A stretch of 64,000 nucleotides of DNA from JAHEEM01 sp036396795 (lineage in GTDB: Bacteria > Pseudomonadota > Gammaproteobacteria > Steroidobacterales > Rariloculaceae): positions 13,298-77,297 of the forward strand of contig DASWKF010000103.1 of assembly GCA_036396795.1 (NCBI GenBank), written 5' to 3'. The position numbers and the translations under genes are program-made. This document shows, in pieces, positions 49,015-56,272 of this stretch (its first letter is position 1; the number at the start of each line of letters is the position of its first letter). Under the pieces are notes generated by a model. That model did no database searches and had not been told where the DNA came from. It saw only the letters and a list, made by a program, of their open reading frames with translations.

Positions 49015-49779
49015 ATGAAAGAGCTTTCTATTCTCGCAGCGATCCTGACGCTGTCCGGCCTCGCGCCTTGCGCGGCGAACGCACAGCACGGCATGCCGGG
49101 CGGCACGCCGATGACCTTCTTCGTCACCAGCGAGCCGATCGGCGACGGCGGTAATTTAGGCGGGCTCGCCGGGGCGGACGCGCATTGTCAGAAGCTGGCG
49201 ACCGCCGTCGGCGCGGGCGGCAAGACTTGGCGCGCCTATCTGAGCACGCAGGCTCGCCCGGGTCGACCCGCCGTCAACGCGCGCGATCGAATCGGCACGG
49301 GCCCCTGGCACAACTTCGACGGCGTCATGATCACAAGCGATCTCGCGCAGCTTCACGGAGACACGCTCGAACTCGCACGGCTCGGCAACAACTTGACGAA
49401 GCGCACGGGGCTCACCGAGCTGGGCCAGATCGTGCCCGGTTTGAACGACTACAAGGACCGGCGGGACACCGATTGGAACTACGTCAAGACGACGCCCTAC
49501 TCCAACCGCCACGAGGTGTTGACGGGGTCGCAGCTCGACGGCACGGCCTTCCCGCCGGACCTCGACTATACCTGCGACAACTGGACCAGCAATGCGGATC
49601 CCGACGCTCCGGGGATGGGCGCCGGCCCGAATCGGCCCAATGCCCAGATCGGATTTCCCGACCGCAACGGCGGCGGCAACGGCTCTTGGAATTCTTCTCA
49701 CGGCACGACCGGCTGTAGTCAGACGGCTTTGGTGAGGACGCACGGCGTCGGCAAGCTCTATTGCTTTGCGATCGACTGA
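49015..49779 (+). CDS. Secreted lectin-like/endostatin-type protein, tandem copy 1
   Basis: A 254-residue secreted protein (signal ILAAILTLSGLAPCAANAQ) with CGGGGGACGC-type purine-rich site before its ATG. The motif run MTFFVTSEPIGDGGNLGGLAGADAHCQKLATAVGAGGKTWRAYLSTQA, NARDRIGTGPWHNFDGVMI, HEVLTGSQLDGTAF, TCDNWTS and SWNSSHGTTGCSQ...YCFAID defines a C-type-lectin-like or endostatin-like fold family; from memory such proteins are widely annotated as lectin or hypothetical. Cysteines in AHCQ, TCDN, GCSQ and LYCF should form disulfides. Its twin follows at once. Confidence 0.8.
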   Translation: MKELSILAAILTLSGLAPCAANAQHGMPGGTPMTFFVTSEPIGDGGNLGGLAGADAHCQKLATAVGAGGKTWRAYLSTQARPGRPAVNARDRIGTGPWHNFDGVMITSDLAQLHGDTLELARLGNNLTKRTGLTELGQIVPGLNDYKDRRDTDWNYVKTTPYSNRHEVLTGSQLDGTAFPPDLDYTCDNWTSNADPDAPGMGAGPNRPNAQIGFPDRNGGGNGSWNSSHGTTGCSQTALVRTHGVGKLYCFAID

Positions 49780-49786
49780 GAACGCC

Positions 49787-50521
49787 ATGAAAAAAAGAAC
49801 GCTATCGATAGGCGCCGCCCTCTTCTTGGTCCTGGCGACCTTCCACCCGGCTTTCCCGCAACCCACCGACATGATGCCGGAGTCGGAAAACGTCCCCTCA
49901 AGCCTGATGACGTTTTTCGTGACCAGTGAGCCGATCGGCGACGGCGGCAATCTCGGCGGACTCGAAGGCGCGGATGCTCACTGCCAAGAGCTCGCGACCG
50001 CCGTCGGCGCGGGCGACAAGACTTGGCGTGCCTATCTGAGCACGCAGGCGCGCCCGGGCCAGCCGGCCGTCAACGCACGAGATCGTATCGGCGACGGACC
50101 TTGGTACTACCCGAGAGCCAAGCTCATCGACTACCTCGGCCGGCGACTGGACCGATCGCTCATCAAGTCGCGGATACACGGCGATACGCTCGAGGAAGCA
50201 CAGCGCGGCAGCAACATGAGCAAGGAATTCGCGCTCACCGAGAAAGGCGAGCTCGTCAACGGCATCGGCGACCCGTTACCGACGCGCCACGACATATTGA
50301 CCGGCTCGCAAGCGGATGGACGCGCCTTCACCGACGACGCCGACCACACGTGCAACAACTGGACCAGCAACGGCGAAGGCTCCGCGCAGGTCGGCCATTC
50401 CGATCGGATCGGCCACGGCAACCAGTCGTGGAACTCCTCGCACGCCACCACCGGCTGCAGCCAAACAGATCTCGTCAACGCGGGCGGCGTCGGCCTGTTC
50501 TACTGCTTCGCGATAGATTAG
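49787..50521 (+). CDS. Secreted lectin-like/endostatin-type protein, tandem copy 2
   Basis: A 244-residue paralogue of the preceding gene beginning eight bases after it. It has its own signal (LSIGAALFLVLATFHPAFPQ) and repeats the same blocks: MTFFVTSEPIGDGGNLGGLEGADAHCQELATAVGAGDKTWRAYLSTQA, NARDRIGDGPWYYPRAKLI, HDILTGSQADGRAFTDDADHTCNNWTS and SWNSSHATTGCSQ...FYCFAID. It carries a 13-residue insert (DYLGRRLDRSLIK) and lacks the DYKDRRDTDW segment of copy 1. The near-identity of the first 55 mature residues argues for recent duplication. Confidence 0.8.
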   Translation: MKKRTLSIGAALFLVLATFHPAFPQPTDMMPESENVPSSLMTFFVTSEPIGDGGNLGGLEGADAHCQELATAVGAGDKTWRAYLSTQARPGQPAVNARDRIGDGPWYYPRAKLIDYLGRRLDRSLIKSRIHGDTLEEAQRGSNMSKEFALTEKGELVNGIGDPLPTRHDILTGSQADGRAFTDDADHTCNNWTSNGEGSAQVGHSDRIGHGNQSWNSSHATTGCSQTDLVNAGGVGLFYCFAID

Positions 50522-50535
50522 CTAGGCGCTCGGCG

Positions 50536-51798
50536 CTACCAGACGCCCGGCCAGGGCTTGCCGACCAGGAATTCCGGGTTCGCGCCTTCGCGCGGGCGGA
50601 ACTTCTGAATGCGGCCGTTGTTGACTTCGGCGACGTAGAAATTGCCCTCCTTGTCCGTGGACAAGCCGTGCACGCCCCACATTCCACCGGGATACTCACC
50701 CCAGCTACCCCAGGAATAGAGGAAATTGCCGTCGAGGTCGTAGCCAAGGATCTTGTGCGTGCCCTGGTCGGCGGCCCAGAGCTTGTGATCGCTGGTGACG
50801 ATGAAGCTGTGGATGTCCATCGGCGGCCGTGGGCCGAACGTCCATTCGTCCAAGTATTTGCCGTCCTCGTCGAATACCTGCACGCGGCTGTTGTCGCGAT
50901 CGTTGACGAACACGCGCCGGGTCGTCGGATCGACGGCGATGCCGTGGACGTTGTTCCAGTAGCCCGGACGGGTCTCGCTCCCTTCGTTACCCTTCTCTCC
51001 CCATTGAGCGAGGATGTTGCCGTCCATGTCGTATTTGATGACTCGCGTGCCGTCGTAACCGTCGGCCAAATACATCGTGTTCTCGTCCATGAACACGAGG
51101 AACGTCGGACGGTTCAAGTGCGTGTCGTCGGCACCGGGCTCGCCCGGCGTCCCCAAGGTCAGGAGGAGCTCTGAGCCGTCGTTGGTGAATTTGTAGACTG
51201 CGTGCCCCTCGGCATCGACAATCCAAACATGCTTCTCGGGGTCGTAGGGGCTGATCTCGACGTCATGCGGTCGATACCAGATATCGTCCCACTGCGTCCA
51301 CTCTTCGACGATGTAGCCTTCGCGATTCACGACGACCACTGCGTGCTCCCAGCGCCAGTCGGTTCCCGGCCGGCCGCCGTCGCTTTCGCTCCAGGTGGGC
51401 CGATTGGGAATCGCGGAGCCGGCCTGGCGCAGGGGCAGGCGCATGACCGGGAATTGAATGCCGGGGCCAAGCTCCGGCAGCCATTGCCGGGGTATGCGCT
51501 CCAGAACGGGCAGCTCGCCTTTCTGCAAGAGAATCACGCGGTCCGGGCTCTCGGCGAATACGTCCATGACCACGGACCAAGTCCAACCCTCGTGCCCGGG
51601 CAAGCTCTCGGACATCGGCTTCGGCCAGTCGGGCACGACCTCGTACGGTCCGAAAATGTCCTGCCCGCCCTTGAGCCCCGGGATGGCGGCAAAACCGGCC
51701 CCGGGAACATCGTGTTGCTGCGCGTTCCCCGCCTGGCCGGCCAATAAACCGAGGCTGAGGAGACCTGTGCTTACGACAGATAGAATACGTATTTTCAT
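50536..51798 (-). CDS. Secreted NHL-repeat six-bladed beta-propeller, paralogue 3
   Basis: A 420-residue protein closest to paralogue 1 (10040-11323): after the signal (VVSTGLLSLGLLAGQAGNA) it has GAGFAAIPGLKGGQDIFGPYEVVPDWPKPMSESLPGHEGWTWSVVMDVFAESPDRVI, then blades such as REGYIVEEWTQWDDIWYRPHDVEISPYDPEKHVWIVD and GTRVIKYDMDGNILAQWGEKG, ending GKPWPGVW. GGAG lies nine bases before the ATG. It stands alone between the lectin pair and the Mo-hydroxylase operon, with a direct repeat in its upstream region. Function unknown. Confidence 0.85.
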   Translation of the reverse strand: MKIRILSVVSTGLLSLGLLAGQAGNAQQHDVPGAGFAAIPGLKGGQDIFGPYEVVPDWPKPMSESLPGHEGWTWSVVMDVFAESPDRVILLQKGELPVLERIPRQWLPELGPGIQFPVMRLPLRQAGSAIPNRPTWSESDGGRPGTDWRWEHAVVVVNREGYIVEEWTQWDDIWYRPHDVEISPYDPEKHVWIVDAEGHAVYKFTNDGSELLLTLGTPGEPGADDTHLNRPTFLVFMDENTMYLADGYDGTRVIKYDMDGNILAQWGEKGNEGSETRPGYWNNVHGIAVDPTTRRVFVNDRDNSRVQVFDEDGKYLDEWTFGPRPPMDIHSFIVTSDHKLWAADQGTHKILGYDLDGNFLYSWGSWGEYPGGMWGVHGLSTDKEGNFYVAEVNNGRIQKFRPREGANPEFLVGKPWPGVW

Positions 51799-51830
51799 GT
51801 ACTTATCTCCGATTATTTATCTATATTCTA

Positions 51831-51868
51831 GGTAGAGGCGGCGCGCAGTCTGGTAGAGGCAGCGCGCA
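51831..51868. repeat. Tandem direct repeat upstream of propeller paralogue 3
   Basis: GGTAGAGGCGGCGCGCA at 51831-51847 is repeated at 51852-51868 with one substitution, at a 21-base spacing (two helical turns). The repeat lies 33 bases upstream of the propeller start on its promoter side, in a position suited to an operator, beside the AT-rich 51799-51830 promoter-like stretch. No binding protein can be named. Confidence 0.5.
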
Positions 51869-51939
51869 CCCCCCGCTGTCGCAGCGAGCTCTAAAGCGCT
51901 TGACGGCCCGCTCATGCAATTTTTCAGAACCATACCCTT

Positions 51940-52815
51940 CTAGACCTTGTCACGCCAGCGCTGCTCGAACGCCCAAACGTCCTCGAAACCCATAAGCCGG
52001 TGCATCTCCTCACGGTCGAACAGCGGCACGTCGTCCGGCAGCCGACCGTCGCTCTTCAGCCGCCGAAAAACGCCGTTCATCGCCTCGGCCGCGGCCAGCA
52101 TCGCGGAGCCCGGGAAAACCGCGATTCTGCATCCGAGCGCACGCAGTTCTTCGGCGCTCAGTTTGCCGAGACCGGCCGGCGCAGAGATGTTCACGAGCAG
52201 CGGCTTAGCCGTGCGATCGCGCGCTTGCGCGAGCTCCAGCTCAGAGGCCAAGCCTTGAACGAATACGATGTCGGCACCGGCTTCGGCGTAGCGAGCCGCA
52301 CGCTGCAAGGCCTCGTCGATACCGAGCGTCTGTCTCGCATCGGTTCGCGCGATGATGATGAAATTGGGGTCGCGCCGGGCTTCCAAGGCCACGCCGAGCT
52401 TCTTGATCATGTCGTCGCTGTCGATGACGGTCGCGCCACCGGTCAGCCCGCACTGCTTCGGTGATTCCTGATCCTCGAGCTGTAGGGCGACACAACCGGC
52501 GTCCTCGAATCCTTCGACGGTGCGCCTAATATTTAAGAGTCCCCCGAAGCCGGTATCGGCATCGCAGATCAAGGGCGTCACAGTGCCACGTGCCAGTACC
52601 CGCACGCGCTCAACCACGTCAGTGTAGCTCGCAAGACCCGCATCGGGGACCCCGAGATGCGATGCCGCAAGCCCATAGCCCGTCACGTAGAGCGCCTCGA
52701 AGCCTTGGCGGTCGGCGAGCTTCGCCGAGATCATGTCGAAGACGCCGGGTGCGAGGATGATGCCGTCCGAGCGCAAAGCCCGCGCGAACGCTGCACGCTT
52801 GCCTCCGGCGTTCAT
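51940..52815 (-). CDS. Isocitrate lyase/PEP mutase family enzyme
   Basis: A 291-residue TIM-barrel enzyme of the ICL/PEPM family. The first strand holds APGVFDMISAKLADRQGFEALYVTGYGLAAS, the metal Asp is in PLICDADTGFGG (residues about 85-96), the ALQLEDQESPKQCG loop holds the catalytic Lys-x-Cys-Gly motif (Cys near 126; family consensus K-x-C-G-H), and IARTDARQTLGIDEALQRA follows. Family members include 2-methylisocitrate lyase, oxaloacetate decarboxylase and 2,3-dimethylmalate lyase, the last being known from nicotinate fermentation. Gap 69 bases to the cytochrome upstream. It may cleave a hydroxy diacid from the same pathway. Confidence 0.86.
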   Translation of the reverse strand: MNAGGKRAAFARALRSDGIILAPGVFDMISAKLADRQGFEALYVTGYGLAASHLGVPDAGLASYTDVVERVRVLARGTVTPLICDADTGFGGLLNIRRTVEGFEDAGCVALQLEDQESPKQCGLTGGATVIDSDDMIKKLGVALEARRDPNFIIIARTDARQTLGIDEALQRAARYAEAGADIVFVQGLASELELAQARDRTAKPLLVNISAPAGLGKLSAEELRALGCRIAVFPGSAMLAAAEAMNGVFRRLKSDGRLPDDVPLFDREEMHRLMGFEDVWAFEQRWRDKV

Positions 52816-52884
52816 CGAGTCGAGCTCGGCTCGGAGAGCGTGGCGCGCATCACGGCGACGCGCCGGCGCCTTCGTAAGCCGTCG

Positions 52885-53235
52885 TCAAAGGTCGCGCAGC
52901 TCGGGGATGTCCTCGACCGCCGGAGGCTCCGGAACCGCGCGCACGAAATCGTAGATCTGGCGGAGCTGCGCGTCGCTGAGCACGTTGGGCGAATACGGCG
53001 GCATGACGTTCGTGTGCCTGACGAGCTGCGCGAAAGCCTCGAACGGATAAGCCGTCGGCGCGATTCGCGCTGCCGCGCCACCCTGGCCTTCGTAGCCGTG
53101 GCACTGCCAGCATTGGAAGTCGGTGAAAAGTTGCCGGCCGGACCGGCTCGAGCTCGTTTCCTGGGCCTGGAGCAAGCCGAGTGCCGGCAGGCTCGCAAGG
53201 CCGACGAGCACCAGGCTGCGCAGATCGTCTCTCAT
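52885..53235 (-). CDS. Small c-type cytochrome
   Basis: A 116-residue protein with a Sec signal (LRSLVLVGLASLPALGLLQAQ) and one CWQCH heme site at about 44-48, with the distal Met in NVMPPYSPNVLSDAQLRQIYDFVRAV near 85. This is a class I cytochrome c of the size seen beside alcohol or sugar dehydrogenases. The gene begins eleven bases after the thiamine-diphosphate enzyme's stop, on the same strand, which suggests it accepts electrons from that Tat-exported protein or from a complex it joins. No other redox partner is adjacent. Confidence 0.86.
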   Translation of the reverse strand: MRDDLRSLVLVGLASLPALGLLQAQETSSSRSGRQLFTDFQCWQCHGYEGQGGAAARIAPTAYPFEAFAQLVRHTNVMPPYSPNVLSDAQLRQIYDFVRAVPEPPAVEDIPELRDL

Positions 53236-53246
53236 CGCGGGCCCGC

Positions 53247-55199
53247 TCAGCGCGGTTGCGAGACGACGTCGATGAACGCGGGCTCGCCGCTGTCGACGAC
53301 GTCCAGCGCACGCTGCATCGCGCTCCGCAGATCGCCTGGATTCGTGATCGGCCCTTCGGACCAGACGCCCATGCCTTTGGCGATCATCGCCAGATCGGGT
53401 GGCGGATTGTCGAGCTCGTTGCCGACCCTGGAGCTGCCGTCGGCGCCCCGCTGGCGCCGCGCGGCCATGCGCTGCAGATGCATGAACTCCTGGTGGTAAC
53501 CGCGGTTGTTGTGCGTGATCGTCAGCATCGGAATGCCGTGATGCGCCGCGGTCCAGAACACGCCCGGCACGTACATCATGTCGCCGTCGGTCTGAATGTT
53601 TATCGGCAAGCGCCCGTGCGCCCGATGCGCGAGCGCCGCGCCCACCGCGGCGGGCGCGCCGTAACCGACACCGGCGCCCCCGGAGCGGCCGATGTGCTGA
53701 TAGTGACGCTCGATGGGCCAGAGGCGATAGGCCCAGTTGCTCTGGCGTCCGTCGTCGGAAACCAATGCCCAATCGCGGTTCTGCACCAGCTGCCAGAGCT
53801 CCATGTAGATGCGCGCCGTGCTCACGGGGGATGCGTCCCAGCCGTAGCGCGCCGCGTCGATCGCTTGCGTGCGTGCCCGCTCGTGCGCCGCGCGCCAGCG
53901 CCGCTCGCGCTCGGCGTTGCTCGTCCGCCGCGCCCGCGACATCTGCCGCTCGACTTCCTCGAGCAGCGACGGCAGCGTCGCTTGCGCGTCACCGGCGATG
54001 GAAAGGTCCGAAGCGTTGTAGCGCTGGAAGCTCTGGTAATTCGATTTCGTGAATAAATCCTTGACGCCGATGTCGATGACTCGCGCGTCCGGGCGCGCCA
54101 CGCGCTGCGAGTCGCGATGCACGCGATCGCGTAGATTGTGCAGCAGGCCCCAGGTGTCGTAGAGCTCGAGCCCGAGGATCACGTCGGCTTCCCCGACGAC
54201 GCCGCCGCGCTGCGACAGATAGTGCGTGTTGGGGAAATTCATGCGTCCGGCCTGGTTGACGACTGGGGCCTGTAAGGCTTCGGCAAGCGCGATCAGATGC
54301 TCGATGCCTTCCTGATCGTTCGCCATGAGATCGGCCACGATCACCGGCGACTCGGCCTCGACGAGCCAACGCGCGGCCTCAGCGAGCGCCGCTTGATCGC
54401 CGCGCGGCGGTTGCGTTGTCGCCATCGCCGGAATCCCCGGCGTCTCGCCGGCCATGTCGTATTCCTGCAAGTGGCCGTCGATCGTCACCACCACGGGGCC
54501 CATCGGCGGCGTGGTGGCGATCTTGTAGGCACGCACCGTCGATTCGGAGAAGTGCTGCAAGGACATCGGCGTGTCGTCCCACTTGGTGTAGTCGCGAAGG
54601 ACGCGCGCGGCATCCTGCGCCGAGTGCGACCACTCGACCCCGGAGCGCCTCTCGGTCGCATCCAGATGATTGCCGCCGAGAATGACCATCGGCGCGCGGT
54701 CGCACCAGGCGTTGTAGACCGCCATCGCGGCATGCTGCAAGCCGACCGTGCCGTGGCAGAGCACGCCGATCGGGCGGCCCGCTACCTTGGCGTAACCGTG
54801 CGCCATCGCGATCGCCTGCTCTTCGTGGGGACAGGTCAGGAGCTCGGGCTCGCTATTGCCGCCGTAGTTGACCAGCGATTCGTGAATGCCGCGGAAGCTC
54901 GAGCCGGGGTTGGTGGTGATGTATTCGAGCTCGAGGCTCTTGAGCACGTCGACCATGAAATCGGAGCCCGGACGGCGGACGAAATACTCTCTCACCTCTT
55001 CGGCGCTGTAACCCGCCGGAAGGTCGCCTTCCATCTCGAGCGCACCCGCATGCGGCGGCGTCGCGGCGACCAGCGCCTGCCCGCTTTCCTGCGCGAGCGC
55101 ATTGCGCGACTGCACCAGGCTCGTGGCGGCGATTCCGGCGCCGGTGGCGGCAATGAATTCGCGCCGGCTCAAACCCGCGGATTTGTCTTCAGTGCTCAT
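53247..55199 (-). CDS. Tat-exported thiamine-diphosphate enzyme (acetolactate synthase-like)
   Basis: A 650-residue ThDP enzyme whose start (ATG, GGAGGGGG seven bases ahead) opens a twin-arginine signal: SRREFIAATGAGIAATSLV, ending ALAQ. The N-domain has the activating Glu in LLTCPHEEQAIAMAHGYAKVAGRPIGVLCHGTVGLQHAAMAVYNAWCDRAPMVILGGN; the C-domain shows the ThDP motif QTDGDMMYVPGVFW...THNNRGYHQE (G-D-x...N-N). Central FAD-like/ROSSMANN segment runs MNFPNTHYLSQRGGVVGEADVILGLELYD. Most relatives are cytoplasmic; a Tat signal implies the cofactor is loaded before export. Substrate probably a 2-keto acid. Confidence 0.85.
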   Translation of the reverse strand: MSTEDKSAGLSRREFIAATGAGIAATSLVQSRNALAQESGQALVAATPPHAGALEMEGDLPAGYSAEEVREYFVRRPGSDFMVDVLKSLELEYITTNPGSSFRGIHESLVNYGGNSEPELLTCPHEEQAIAMAHGYAKVAGRPIGVLCHGTVGLQHAAMAVYNAWCDRAPMVILGGNHLDATERRSGVEWSHSAQDAARVLRDYTKWDDTPMSLQHFSESTVRAYKIATTPPMGPVVVTIDGHLQEYDMAGETPGIPAMATTQPPRGDQAALAEAARWLVEAESPVIVADLMANDQEGIEHLIALAEALQAPVVNQAGRMNFPNTHYLSQRGGVVGEADVILGLELYDTWGLLHNLRDRVHRDSQRVARPDARVIDIGVKDLFTKSNYQSFQRYNASDLSIAGDAQATLPSLLEEVERQMSRARRTSNAERERRWRAAHERARTQAIDAARYGWDASPVSTARIYMELWQLVQNRDWALVSDDGRQSNWAYRLWPIERHYQHIGRSGGAGVGYGAPAAVGAALAHRAHGRLPINIQTDGDMMYVPGVFWTAAHHGIPMLTITHNNRGYHQEFMHLQRMAARRQRGADGSSRVGNELDNPPPDLAMIAKGMGVWSEGPITNPGDLRSAMQRALDVVDSGEPAFIDVVSQPR

Positions 55200-55294
55200 G
55201 AGCATCCCCCTCCGTAGCAGCACCGTGCTCGATTGCAGCATAGAGCCTGTCGATGCGTATTTCCAGCGCCCTCAGCTCGCCGGCCCCGTGCGGC

Positions 55295-56272
55295 CTAGGC
55301 CCGCGGCGACTCGCCTGCGTCGCGGGGATCGCGGGCGCGGCGCACGGCCGAATACTCGCTCAGGTCGAGGTAGCGGTCGATCGCCTCGAGCCGTTTCGTC
55401 GGCGAGGCGTAACGGCTTCTCAAGCTCAGCACCGTGCGCATGCCTTCGCGGTCGACGGCGCCGTCCGGCGTGAGCCCCGTGTCGGGTGTCAGCAGCTTGG
55501 CGATGACCTTGGGTGCAACGGCCGGCTCGATTGCCGGCATGCGACGCAGCAGGATCTCGACGGCCTCGTCGCGGTTCGCGGGGTCGTAAACCCAGCTCAA
55601 GCCGTCGAGATAGCCCTCGATGAACGCGCGCAGCGCGCCGCGGTGGGCGGCGGCCCAGCCGCGGCGCGCGGCGAAGATGCCTCCCTGATACCGCGGCAGG
55701 CGCTCGCGGCTGGATTCCAGCACGCGAAAACCCTGCGCTATCGCGATGCTCGTGAACGGCTCGATCATCAAGGTCGCTGCCGCTTCACCCGCGCGCAGCG
55801 ATTGCCAGCGCTGCGGTGTTGCACCGACAGTCTTGAGCTCGCAGTCCACGATCGACAGCCCGGCATGCTCCAGCATCTCGTAGAGCACGAACGCAAAACC
55901 GGTAGCGAGCGCGTCGAGCGCCAGCGGCCGGCCGCGCAGATCGCCGAAGGAACGGACTTGCGGCGCGACGACGAGCGACAGCTCGATGCGCGTCGCGCCC
56001 ATGAATACGAACAGGTCCGGGTCCTCGGGCAGCTCGACGGCGCCCTGGCTTTCCTGGTAGGCGACGACGTTGTCGAACGCGGTCGCCGCGAGCTCGAATT
56101 GACCGCCTATGAGACGTTGCATTTGCACGCTCGAGCTCGGCGTGGTCTCGAGCGTCAAATCGAGCGAAGCTCGCTCGAAGAAGCCGAGCGCCTGAGCCGC
56201 GAAGATGGGCAGGTTCGGCGCGCCCGGAAATGCGATCAGCCTGGCGGTCGATACATTACCGCTATCGCCCAC
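55295..56272 (-). CDS. ABC-type substrate-binding protein, NMT1/SsuA-like
   Basis: A 325-residue protein of the NMT1/THI5 or taurine/nitrate-binding group: IAFPGAPNLPIFAAQALGFFERASLDLTLETTPSSSVQMQRLIGGQFELAATAFDNVVAY is the typical domain-1 pattern and GIFAARRGWAAAHRGALRAFIEGYLDGLSWVYDPANRDEAVEIL the typical end. No signal peptide is apparent with the GTG start at 56272 (AGGGG ahead; it overlaps the hydroxylase stop by 11 bases), so it may be cytoplasmic or start elsewhere. No permease or ATPase gene is present beside it. It may bind a pyrimidine-, sulfonate- or aromatic-like ligand. Confidence 0.78.
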   Translation of the reverse strand: MGDSGNVSTARLIAFPGAPNLPIFAAQALGFFERASLDLTLETTPSSSVQMQRLIGGQFELAATAFDNVVAYQESQGAVELPEDPDLFVFMGATRIELSLVVAPQVRSFGDLRGRPLALDALATGFAFVLYEMLEHAGLSIVDCELKTVGATPQRWQSLRAGEAAATLMIEPFTSIAIAQGFRVLESSRERLPRYQGGIFAARRGWAAAHRGALRAFIEGYLDGLSWVYDPANRDEAVEILLRRMPAIEPAVAPKVIAKLLTPDTGLTPDGAVDREGMRTVLSLRSRYASPTKRLEAIDRYLDLSEYSAVRRARDPRDAGESPRA

